From contig JAURLF010000063.1 of the NCBI GenBank assembly GCA_030831375.1, positions 1 to 17,773 on the forward strand: a stretch of 17,773 bases of DNA, read 5' to 3'. The notes beneath the pieces were generated by a model. It was given only the letters and a program-made list of their open reading frames with translations, was not told where the DNA came from and ran no database searches. The DNA is from Gaiellales bacterium. Its GTDB lineage: Bacteria > Actinomycetota > Thermoleophilia > Gaiellales > F1-60-MAGs149. Of this stretch, positions 1-6,362 are shown piece by piece. Numbering within the stretch: the first letter of the stretch is position 1; each line of letters starts with the position of its first letter. A program made the translations under genes and the position numbers.

Positions 1-1124
1 CCGGCGGCTACCTGCTCGGCGCGATCCTGTCGCACCAGTGGGTGTTCGACATCCGCCCCGACGACGTCTACTGGTGCACCGCGGACTGCGGCTGGGTGAC
101 GGGCCACACGTACGTCGTCTACGGGCCGCTCGCGAACCACTCGACCGGCATCCTCTACGAGGGCACGCCCGAGTACCCGACCTGGGAGCGCCACTGGGAG
201 ATCGTCGACCGCCACAAGGTGACGATCTACTACACCGCGCCGACCGCGATCCGCGCGCTGATCAAGGCCGGTGAGGCCGCCGTGCAGAAGTACGACACGT
301 CGTCGCTGCGGCTGCTCGGCACCGTCGGCGAGCCGATCAACCCGGAGGCGTGGATCTGGTACCACGAGCACGTCGGCGGCGGGCGCTGCCCGATCGTCGA
401 CACGTGGTGGCAGACGGAGACGGGCTCGATCGTGCTGTCGCCGCTGCCGGGGCTCTCCACGACGAAGCCGGGCTCGGCGATCGGCCCGCTGCCCGGCATG
501 AAGCCGGTCATCGTCGACGAGCAGGGCCAGCCGGTGCCGACCGGGGGCGGTGGCTACCTGACCCTGCAGCGGCCGTGGCCGTCGATGCTGCGCACGATCT
601 GGGGCGACGACCAGCGCTTCGTCGACACGTACTGGTCGCGCTTCGGCCCGACGGTCTACTTCACGGGTGACGGCGCCCGCACCGACGACGATGGCGACAT
701 CTGGCTGCTGGGCCGCGTCGACGACGTCATCAACGTCGCCGGGCACCGCATCTCCACCACCGAGGTCGAGTCGAGCCTCGTCGGCCACCCCGCGGTCGCG
801 GAGGCGGCGGCGATCGGCGCGCACGACGAGATCAAGGGCGAGCACATCGCGGCCTTCGTGATCCTGCGCGACGGCAGCGAGCCGACGGACGATCTGCGCG
901 CGGAGCTGGCCCAGCACGTCGCCGTCGGGATCGGCAAGTTCGCGAAGCCGTCGCTGCTCCTCTTCGCGCCCGACCTCCCGAAGACGCGCTCCGGCAAGAT
1001 CATGCGGCGGCTCCTCAAGGACATCGCCGAGGGCCGCGAGCTGGGTGACGCGACGACCCTGCGCGATCCCGCGATCGTCGAGGCGATCAAGTCCGACGCG
1101 GATCGTCAGCTGGGCCGGGCGTAG
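1..1124 (+). CDS. acs: Acetyl-CoA synthetase (AMP-forming), C-terminal part, 5' end outside window
   Basis: This enzyme activates acetate to acetyl-CoA through acetyl-AMP in the cytoplasm. The reading frame is open from base 3, and 373 residues are present, a little over half of the usual ~650. Visible landmarks are the GGYLLG segment at the very start, the YWCTADCGWVTGHTY block, the DTWWQTETG adenylate-binding motif (about bases 399-425), the YFTGD motif near base 657 and the GRVDDVINVAGHR hinge near base 711. The C-terminal PKTRSGKIMRR motif holds the catalytic lysine, codon 996-998, which in this family is also the reversible acetylation site. The protein ends at TAG 1122-1124. The last 38 bases overlap the end of the convergent TauE-like gene. 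A propionyl-CoA synthetase is possible but less likely given the Acs-like WWQTETG block. Confidence 0.95.
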   Translation, partial: GGYLLGAILSHQWVFDIRPDDVYWCTADCGWVTGHTYVVYGPLANHSTGILYEGTPEYPTWERHWEIVDRHKVTIYYTAPTAIRALIKAGEAAVQKYDTSSLRLLGTVGEPINPEAWIWYHEHVGGGRCPIVDTWWQTETGSIVLSPLPGLSTTKPGSAIGPLPGMKPVIVDEQGQPVPTGGGGYLTLQRPWPSMLRTIWGDDQRFVDTYWSRFGPTVYFTGDGARTDDDGDIWLLGRVDDVINVAGHRISTTEVESSLVGHPAVAEAAAIGAHDEIKGEHIAAFVILRDGSEPTDDLRAELAQHVAVGIGKFAKPSLLLFAPDLPKTRSGKIMRRLLKDIAEGRELGDATTLRDPAIVEAIKSDADRQLGRA

Positions 1125-1518
1125 CCCGCGCCGTCCGCAGGCGGCGCGCCGAGCGCACCAGCATCTCGCCGCCGACCAGCAGCAGCACGACACCGAACGC
1201 GCGCGCGAGCACCTCGTCGTCGAGGCGGATCGCGACCTCCGCGCCGAACAGCACCCCGATCGCGGCGCCGCCGCCCATCAGCGCGGCGGCCCGCCAGTCG
1301 ACCTGGCCCTCGCCGCTCTGACGCCAGGCGCCGATCAGGGCGACCGGGATGATCGCCGCGAGCGACGTGGCCTGCGCATCGAGCTGGTCGAAGGCGAACA
1401 GGAAGACGAACGTGGGCACGAAGACGATGCCGCCGCCGACGCCGAAGAGGCCGGCGAGGAGGCCCGCGGCGACGCCGGCCAGGGCGGCCAGCGCGATCAG
1501 CTCCGGGCTCGCGTCCAT
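1087..1518 (-). CDS. Half-size TauE/SafE family membrane protein, second of a pair
   Basis: A 143-residue hydrophobic protein of the TauE/SafE (DUF81) family, whose better known members export sulfite, sulfoacetate or related organosulfur anions. It is about half the usual ~250 residues and holds one copy of the family repeat: a glycine-rich GLFGVGGG motif at residues 23-30, an ATSLAA segment near 50, a VDW motif at 73-75 and about four membrane segments, followed by a charged C-terminal tail. Its start ATG shares one base with the stop of the upstream half (TGATG, 1520-1516), so the pair is translationally coupled. It lines up residue by residue with that neighbour. The likely unit is a heterodimer equivalent to one full-length transporter. 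The substrate cannot be read from the sequence. The 3' end overlaps acs by 38 bp on the opposite strand. Confidence 0.85.
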   Translation of the reverse strand: MDASPELIALAALAGVAAGLLAGLFGVGGGIVFVPTFVFLFAFDQLDAQATSLAAIIPVALIGAWRQSGEGQVDWRAAALMGGGAAIGVLFGAEVAIRLDDEVLARAFGVVLLLVGGEMLVRSARRLRTARATPGPADDPRRT

Positions 1519-1901
1519 CAGCCCCAGATCACCAGCCGCAGGCCGATCGCGATCACGAACATCCCGAACCCGAGCACCAGCCAGTCGGCGGGCAGGCGCC
1601 GCTGGATGCGGATGCCGATCAGGACGCCGACCACGGCGGGGATGCCGATCAGGGCGGCGCCGAGCCAGTCGACGTGGTCGGTCCCGGCGTAGCGCACGAC
1701 GCCGATCAGGCTGGTCAGGATCAGGGTCGCGAGGGAGGTGGCGGCCGCCATCCGCGGCGGCATCTTCGCGACCAGCATCAGCAGCGGCACGATCACGATG
1801 CCGCCGCCGATCCCGAACATCGCGGCGAAGAGCCCCGACACGACGCCGATCCCGACGAGGGGCAGCAGGTTCCCCTGCCGGAGCCGGGCGGAGACGTCCA
1901 C
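1518..1901 (-). CDS. Half-size TauE/SafE family membrane protein, first of a pair
   Basis: A 127-residue, very hydrophobic protein carrying one TauE/SafE repeat: MFGIGGGIVIVP at about residues 28-39, ATSLATL near 54, HVDWLGAA at 76-83 and about four membrane segments, ending in LRLVIWG. I chose the GTG at 1901-1899 as start. A longer reading from 1994 would add a low-complexity, Arg/Ala/Ser-rich extension lying inside the divergent phosphatase gene. The GTG also lies 6 nt after a TACCAT -10-like hexamer, which suggests a leaderless transcript. The gene is followed at once (TGATG) by its paralogue, and the two are aligned over the ATSL...VDW...IG region. The presumed job is transport of an organic or sulfur-containing anion as a two-gene transporter. 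Substrate unknown. Confidence 0.83.
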   Translation of the reverse strand: MDVSARLRQGNLLPLVGIGVVSGLFAAMFGIGGGIVIVPLLMLVAKMPPRMAAATSLATLILTSLIGVVRYAGTDHVDWLGAALIGIPAVVGVLIGIRIQRRLPADWLVLGFGMFVIAIGLRLVIWG

Positions 1902-1906
1902 GGGGC

Positions 1907-1912
1907 TATGGT
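1907..1912 (+). promoter_or_regulatory. -10-like element (TATGGT) for the otsB-MFS pair, probable leaderless start
   Basis: TATGGT fits the actinobacterial TANNNT -10 pattern. Counting about 7 nt downstream puts the transcription start at or next to the GTG start codon at 1921, so the mRNA would be leaderless. No SD sequence could fit, because only 19 bases separate the two divergent genes. The element overlaps the opposite-strand -10 by five bases. No convincing -35 was identified. Confidence 0.45.
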
Positions 1913-1913
1913 A
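1908..1913 (-). promoter_or_regulatory. -10-like element (TACCAT) for the TauE pair, probable leaderless start
   Basis: Reading the minus strand, TACCAT (complement of 1908-1913) is followed by six bases and then the GTG start at 1901. This is the spacing expected for a leaderless transcript. The hexamer is the near mirror image of the plus-strand TATGGT one base away, so a single short symmetric sequence could serve transcription in both directions. Confidence 0.43.
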
Positions 1914-1920
1914 TCCCGCA

Positions 1921-2682
1921 GTGGCGTTCGACCCCCTCGCTCCCCTCCGCGCGGACCCCGGGGCGGGGGCGGTCCTGCTCGACGTGGATGGCACGCTCGC
2001 CCCGATCGCGCCCCATCCCGATCGCAGCGCCGTCCCCGCGACGACCCTCGCGACGCTGGCCCGCCTGGCGCGGCGCTACGCGCTGGTGGCCTGCGTGTCG
2101 GGGCGCGCCGCGCGCGACGCCGGACGGCTGGTCCCCGTCGACGGCGTCGTCGTGATCGGCAACCACGGCCTCGAGCTCCTGGCGGGCGGGGAGGCGCGCT
2201 GGGCGAGCGGTGTCGAGCGCTGGCTGCCCGCGGTCAGGGCCGCGGCCGACGCCCTCGGCCCGATCGCCCTCGAGGCGGGCGGCTGGGTCGAGGACAAGGG
2301 CGCGACCCTGACCGTGCACGTGCGCGAGGCGCCCGACCCGGACCGCGCCCGCGCGCTGCTCGAGGAGCGGGGCCTGCCGGTGATCGCGGCGCAGGGCCTC
2401 GCCTGGCGCTGGGGGCGGATGGCGCTCGAGGCGCGCCCGCCCCTCGACATCGACAAGGGCAGTGCGGTGCGCGCCCTCGTCGCGTCGCGGCCCGCCGTGG
2501 CCCGCTCGCTCTACGCCGGAGACGACCTGACCGACCTGGATGCGCTGCGCGCCGTCGACGTCGGCGTCGCCGTGCGCTCCGACGAGACGCCGCCCGAGCT
2601 GCTCGCGGCCGCGACGCTGGTGGTCGAGGGGCCCGCGGCCCTCGCCGACCTCCTCGCCGGCCTCGCCGTAGACTCCGCCTGA
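1921..2682 (+). CDS. otsB: Trehalose-6-phosphate phosphatase-like HAD hydrolase
   Basis: A 253-residue HAD-superfamily phosphatase of the OtsB type, which removes phosphate from trehalose-6-phosphate in the second step of trehalose synthesis. The HAD motifs are in order: LLDVDGTLAPI with nucleophile D21 and acid/base D23, VSGR at 59-62, K179 in DIDKGSAV and YAGDDLTDLDAL at 198-209. NHGLELL near residue 81 and the DKG/GDDLTDLD pairing are typical of the trehalose-phosphatase branch. The GTG at 1921 is chosen because it begins the conserved protein and lies 8 nt after the -10-like TATGGT. An upstream in-frame start would run into the divergent gene. The stop overlaps the MFS start (TGATG), so the two are co-translated. 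No OtsA synthase is in the window. A related sugar-phosphate phosphatase such as mannosyl- or glucosyl-3-phosphoglycerate phosphatase is the main alternative. Confidence 0.85.
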   Translation: MAFDPLAPLRADPGAGAVLLDVDGTLAPIAPHPDRSAVPATTLATLARLARRYALVACVSGRAARDAGRLVPVDGVVVIGNHGLELLAGGEARWASGVERWLPAVRAAADALGPIALEAGGWVEDKGATLTVHVREAPDPDRARALLEERGLPVIAAQGLAWRWGRMALEARPPLDIDKGSAVRALVASRPAVARSLYAGDDLTDLDALRAVDVGVAVRSDETPPELLAAATLVVEGPAALADLLAGLAVDSA

Positions 2683-4025
2683 TGGGGTCCGATCGCCTGC
2701 GCACGATCTGCCTGGCCCTCGCCGTCGGCCTCGTCCTCAGCGACTCGTCGATCGTCGTCCTGGCCCTGCCGGACATCCTCGTGCGCTTCTCGCTCACGAT
2801 CGGCGAGGTGTCGTGGGTCCTGACCGGCTTCAACGTCGTCCTCGCCGTCGTCGCCGTCCCCGTCGCGTACGTCGTGCGCCGGCGCGCTCCCGGACTCCTG
2901 CTCCTGATCGGGCTGGCGGTCTTCGCGGCCGCGTCGCTCTTCTGCGCGCTCGCCCCCTCCTTCGAGGTGCTGCTCGTCAGCCGCGCCGTGCAGGCCGTCG
3001 GCGGCGCGCTCGCCGTCACCGCCGCGCTCGAGGTGCTGCCCCTGACGACGGGGTCCGAGCGGCGCGCGGCCGTCGTCTGGGCGACGGCGGGCGCCCTCGG
3101 CGCGGCCTGCGGCCCCGCCCTCGGCGGCCTGCTCACCCAGCTGATCTCGTGGGAGGCGATCTTCTTCGTGCAGGTGCCCGCGATCCTGCTGGCGATCCCC
3201 ACCCTGCGCGTGCGCGCGCATTCGGCACCCGTGCCGGCGGGCCGGCCGCACGTGGCCGCCAACCTCGCCCTGCTCCTGCTCAGCGCCGGTCTGACCGCCG
3301 CGCTGTTCTTGATCGTGCTGCTCCTGATCGAGGGCTGGCGGATGACGCCGATCGCCACCGCGCTCGTGGTGACCGTGATGCCGATCGCCGCGATCGTCGG
3401 CGCGCGGCTGTTCGGGAGCCTCGGCACGCTGCCCGCCCGCGCCGCCGCCGGCACGGTGCTGCTGGCCGCCGGCCTCGCCGGCCTCGCGCTCCTGCCCGAG
3501 CCGACCTGGCAGTGGACGGTGCCGCCGCAGATCGCGATCGGCGTCGGCCTCGGCATCACGATCGAGGCGCTCACCGACGCCGCCCTCAAAGGCCGCTCGC
3601 CGCAGGCCGTGCACGGCGGCTGGACGCTCGCCGCCCGCCACGTCGGGCTCGTGATCGGGATCGTCGCGCTGACGCCGCTCTTCACGCACCAGCTTGCGGT
3701 GCAGCAGGAGCAGGTCGAGCGCCAGGGCGTCGCCCTGCTCCTCGACGCGCCGCTGCCCCTGTCGGAGCGGGTCGCCCTCGCCGGCCGGCTCGGCGACGCG
3801 ATCAGCGGCGCGAGCGGCCGCATCCCCGACCTCGACGAGGCGTTCGGGCGCCCGCCCGACGATCCGGAGCAGGCCACGGCGTGGCGTGGGCTGATCGAGC
3901 GACTCGACCGCGCGATCCGCGAGGCCGCCACCGCCGCTGCCGCCTGGCCGTTCCTCGCCGCCGCGGGACTCGTGCTGCTCGCGCTGGTGCCGATCGCCGT
4001 GGGGCGCAGGCGGATCGATCTCTGA
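2682..4025 (+). CDS. MFS transporter, DHA2-like drug/metabolite exporter
   Basis: A 447-residue integral membrane protein of the major facilitator superfamily. TM1 carries DSSIVVLALPDI (residues 21-32), the DHA2-type motif. R101 in SRAVQAVGGAL matches motif B, and GALGAACGPALGGLL (about 137-151) matches antiporter motif C, which suggests proton-coupled export. A long hydrophilic stretch at about 336-418 separates the penultimate and last membrane segments; loops of this kind occur in 14-TM DHA2 members. The first half is more family-like than the second, where some helices are hard to place. The start ATG shares its A with the otsB stop, so expression is tied to the phosphatase. A trehalose or other sugar exporter is possible from this coupling but is not shown by the sequence. 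The substrate is unknown. Confidence 0.82.
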   Translation: MGSDRLRTICLALAVGLVLSDSSIVVLALPDILVRFSLTIGEVSWVLTGFNVVLAVVAVPVAYVVRRRAPGLLLLIGLAVFAAASLFCALAPSFEVLLVSRAVQAVGGALAVTAALEVLPLTTGSERRAAVVWATAGALGAACGPALGGLLTQLISWEAIFFVQVPAILLAIPTLRVRAHSAPVPAGRPHVAANLALLLLSAGLTAALFLIVLLLIEGWRMTPIATALVVTVMPIAAIVGARLFGSLGTLPARAAAGTVLLAAGLAGLALLPEPTWQWTVPPQIAIGVGLGITIEALTDAALKGRSPQAVHGGWTLAARHVGLVIGIVALTPLFTHQLAVQQEQVERQGVALLLDAPLPLSERVALAGRLGDAISGASGRIPDLDEAFGRPPDDPEQATAWRGLIERLDRAIREAATAAAAWPFLAAAGLVLLALVPIAVGRRRIDL

Positions 4026-4105
4026 ACCGCGCGCCGGTGCGGGCCCTGTGCGCGGACCCGGGGCGGGTCGAGATCTGAAGCAGGCGCGCCGTGCTGCGGG
4101 AGAGG

Positions 4106-4168
4106 GCCGGTCCGACAAGCCCGTGGAGCGCGAACGGCCTCGGACCGGCAGGCGCCGATCCGAGGCCG
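4106..4168. terminator. Two competing hairpins in the convergent 4026-4181 intergenic region
   Basis: Between the ends of the MFS gene (+) and the hydroxyacid dehydrogenase gene (-) lie two perfect 10-bp inverted repeats. The first is GCCGGTCCGA 4106-4115 with TCGGACCGGC 4140-4149. The second is CGGCCTCGGA 4135-4144 with TCCGAGGCCG 4159-4168. They share 4140-4144, so only one can form at a time. Neither is followed by a clear T-tract on either strand, so a bidirectional, non-canonical terminator is the likely role. The rest of the 156-bp gap shows nothing else I can recognise. Confidence 0.5.
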
Positions 4169-4181
4169 CATTCGTGCGTGA

Positions 4182-5159
4182 CTAGCCGACCCGAACGACC
4201 GGCGTCGGCGGCTCCGCACCGCCGAGCACCGCGACCGCGTTCTCCGCGGCGAGCACGCCCATCGCGGTCCGCGTCTCCACCGTGGCCGAGCCGAGGTGGG
4301 GGATCAGGACGGCGTTCTCGAGCTCGAGGAGGCCCGGGTTGACCTTCGGCTCCTCCTCGAAGACGTCGAGGCCGGCGCCGGCGATCTCGCCGGCCCTGAG
4401 CGCGTCGACGAGCGCCTGCTCGTCGACCACGGGGCCGCGCGTCGTGTTGATCAGGAAGGCGTCGGAGCGCATCTGCTTGAGGCGCGCCGCGTCGATCAGG
4501 TGCTGCGTGTCCGCGTTCAGCGGGCAGTGCAGGCTGACCACGTCGGCCGTCTCGAGCAGCTCGTCGAAGGTCACGTAGCGCGCTCCGAGCTCCTGCTCGA
4601 CTGCCGGGTCGGCCTGGCGGCGGCCGGAGTAGATGATCTCCATCCCGAACGCCCTCGCGCGCCGCGCCGTGGCCTGGCCGATCAGGCCGAGGCCGACGAT
4701 CCCGAGCGTCCTGCCCTGGATGCCCGCGCCGAGCATGTAGAACATGCTCCAGACCCACGGCGTCTGGGAGCGGATCACGCGCTCGCCCTCGCCGAGCCGG
4801 CGCGTGGCCATCAGGATCAGCGCCATCGCGATGTCGGCGGTGGCCTCCGTGAGGACGGCCGGCGTGTTCGTGAACCAGACCGAGCCCCGCCTGGCGATCG
4901 CGTCGGTGTCGACGTTGTTGTAGCCGACGGCGACGTTGGCGATCACCTTCAGCTGCGGGCCGGCCGCGTCGAGGACCTCGTCGTCGATCTGGTCGTGCAG
5001 CAGGCACACGATCGCGTCGGCCCCCGTGACGGCGTCGAACAGCTCCTCGCGGGTCAGCGGGCGGTCGTGCGGCGACAGCCAGACGTCGCCGTGCTCGGCG
5101 AGCAGGTCGAGCGCCGGCTGCGGGATCCGCCGCGTGACGACGATGCGGGGACGGCTCAC
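4182..5159 (-). CDS. D-isomer-specific 2-hydroxyacid dehydrogenase (glyoxylate/hydroxypyruvate reductase type)
   Basis: A 325-residue NAD(P)H-dependent cytoplasmic oxidoreductase of the GyaR / D-glycerate dehydrogenase group, which reduces glyoxylate to glycolate or hydroxypyruvate to D-glycerate. Visible are NVAVGYNNVD (75-84), the Rossmann motif GIVGLGLIGQ (153-162) and the catalytic triad R241 (INTTRGPVVDE), E270 (LDVFEEEP) and H288 (IPHLGSAT), spaced as in the family. The SGRR after the second strand (178-181) hints at NADPH preference. The start is GTG at 5159, with GAGGAG 8 nt upstream. The gene overlaps the aminotransferase by 4 bp (GTGA), the tightest coupling in this part of the operon. 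The hairpins at 4106-4168 close the operon. In context it may reduce the keto acid made by the aminotransferase. A phosphoglycerate dehydrogenase is less likely, as no ACT domain is present. Confidence 0.9.
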   Translation of the reverse strand: MSRPRIVVTRRIPQPALDLLAEHGDVWLSPHDRPLTREELFDAVTGADAIVCLLHDQIDDEVLDAAGPQLKVIANVAVGYNNVDTDAIARRGSVWFTNTPAVLTEATADIAMALILMATRRLGEGERVIRSQTPWVWSMFYMLGAGIQGRTLGIVGLGLIGQATARRARAFGMEIIYSGRRQADPAVEQELGARYVTFDELLETADVVSLHCPLNADTQHLIDAARLKQMRSDAFLINTTRGPVVDEQALVDALRAGEIAGAGLDVFEEEPKVNPGLLELENAVLIPHLGSATVETRTAMGVLAAENAVAVLGGAEPPTPVVRVG

Positions 5160-6331
5160 GCGGCCATCTCCTCGAGCTTGCCGCGCATCAGCTCGATCGC
5201 CTCCTGGATGTTCTCGAGGCTGTTGGCGTACGAGAGGCGCAGGTAGCCTTCGCCGTGCTCGCCGAAGGCGGTGCCGGACAGCACCGCGACACCGGACTCC
5301 TGCAGCAGGCGGTCGGCGACGGTCTTCGCATCCTGGCCCGTGCCGGAGACGTTGGGGAAGGCGTAGAAGGCGCCCTTCGGGTCGCGGCAGGTGACGCCCG
5401 GCAGCGAGTTGAGGCCCTCGACGACCGCCACGCGGCGGCGGTCGAACTCGGCCATCATCGCGTTGATCTCGTCACGCGGCCCGGTCAGCGCCGCGACGCC
5501 CGCGAGCTGGGTGGCGGGGGCGGTGCACGACACCGAGTTGATGATCAGGCGGGTGATCGGCTCGCGCAGCGGCTCCGGGAGCACCGCGTAGCCGAGCCGC
5601 CAGCCCGTCATCGCGAACGTCTTCGAGAAGCCGTCGAGCAGGATCGTGCGGTCGAGCAGGCCCTCGTGCGCGGCGATCGTGTCGTGCTCTGCGCCGCCCC
5701 ACAGCATCTCCGAGTAGACCTCGTCGGAGAGGATCCAGCAGTCGTGGTCGGCGAGGACCTTCGCGATCTCGACGTTGAGGTCGCGCGAGTTGTACCCGCC
5801 GGTCGGGTTGCCCGGCGAGTTGAGGATGACCATCTTCGTCTTCGGGGTCAGCCGCTCGCGCAGGTCGTCCGCGGTGAACGCGAAGTCCGTCTCCTCGGTC
5901 AGCGGCAGCGGCACGGGCACGCCGCCCGCCCAGCGGATCGCCGACTCGTAGATCGGGAAGCCCGGGTTCGGGTAGATGACCTCGTCGCCCGGGTTGACGG
6001 TGGCGAGGATGCCGAAGAACAGGAACGGCTTCGCGCCGGGCGTCACCACGATCGAGTCGGGCGAGATCTCGAGGCCGCGGTGCGTCGACAGGTGGCTCGC
6101 GCACGCCTCGCGCAGGGCGGGGATGCCGGGGGCCGGGCAGTAGTGCGTCTGGCCGTCCCGCAGCGCCTTCGCGGCCGCCTCGACGATATGGGGGGCCGTG
6201 TCGAAATCGGGCTCGCCGATCTGCAGGTGGATGACGCGCTTGCCGGTGGCCTCGAGGGCCTTGGCGCGGGCGAGCACCTCGAACGCGGTCTCCGTGCCGA
6301 GGCGGTCGAGGGCGGTGGCGAGATGGGGCAT
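5156..6331 (-). CDS. PLP-dependent aminotransferase, class I/II fold
   Basis: A 391-residue fold-type I aminotransferase of the AspC/alanine-transaminase-like group, cytoplasmic. It shows HLQIGEPDFDT (35-45), THYCPAPGIPALREA (62-76), NSPGNPTGG with N175, SDEVYSEM with D203 and Y206, the Schiff-base lysine K237 in DGFSKTFAMTGWRLGY, and R365 in LRLSYANS for the substrate carboxylate. The ATG at 6331 is chosen because GGAGGA lies 6 nt upstream; a longer reading to 6511 would run into the flavoprotein gene without conserved sequence. It follows that gene by 31 bp and overlaps the dehydrogenase by 4 bp. Amino donor and acceptor cannot be assigned. From context a serine, glycine/glyoxylate or alanine substrate is plausible, which would give hydroxypyruvate or glyoxylate for the next enzyme. 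Confidence 0.9.
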   Translation of the reverse strand: MPHLATALDRLGTETAFEVLARAKALEATGKRVIHLQIGEPDFDTAPHIVEAAAKALRDGQTHYCPAPGIPALREACASHLSTHRGLEISPDSIVVTPGAKPFLFFGILATVNPGDEVIYPNPGFPIYESAIRWAGGVPVPLPLTEETDFAFTADDLRERLTPKTKMVILNSPGNPTGGYNSRDLNVEIAKVLADHDCWILSDEVYSEMLWGGAEHDTIAAHEGLLDRTILLDGFSKTFAMTGWRLGYAVLPEPLREPITRLIINSVSCTAPATQLAGVAALTGPRDEINAMMAEFDRRRVAVVEGLNSLPGVTCRDPKGAFYAFPNVSGTGQDAKTVADRLLQESGVAVLSGTAFGEHGEGYLRLSYANSLENIQEAIELMRGKLEEMAA

Positions 6332-6362
6332 CGGGGTTCCTCCGGGGTGGGGGAGTGCCGGG

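Noticed and set aside
1087..1124. The 38-bp convergent overlap of acs and the TauE-like gene as a regulatory antisense device
   Set aside because: Short convergent overlaps are common in compact high-GC genomes and nothing else here suggests regulation.
1902..1994. N-terminal extension of the TauE-like protein beginning at 1994
   Set aside because: It would overlap the first 74 bases of otsB and adds a hydrophilic, low-complexity stretch without family resemblance.
2234..4219. Long minus-strand frames opposite otsB and the MFS gene
   Set aside because: They are shadows of the plus-strand genes with Arg- and Ser-rich translations and no recognisable motif.
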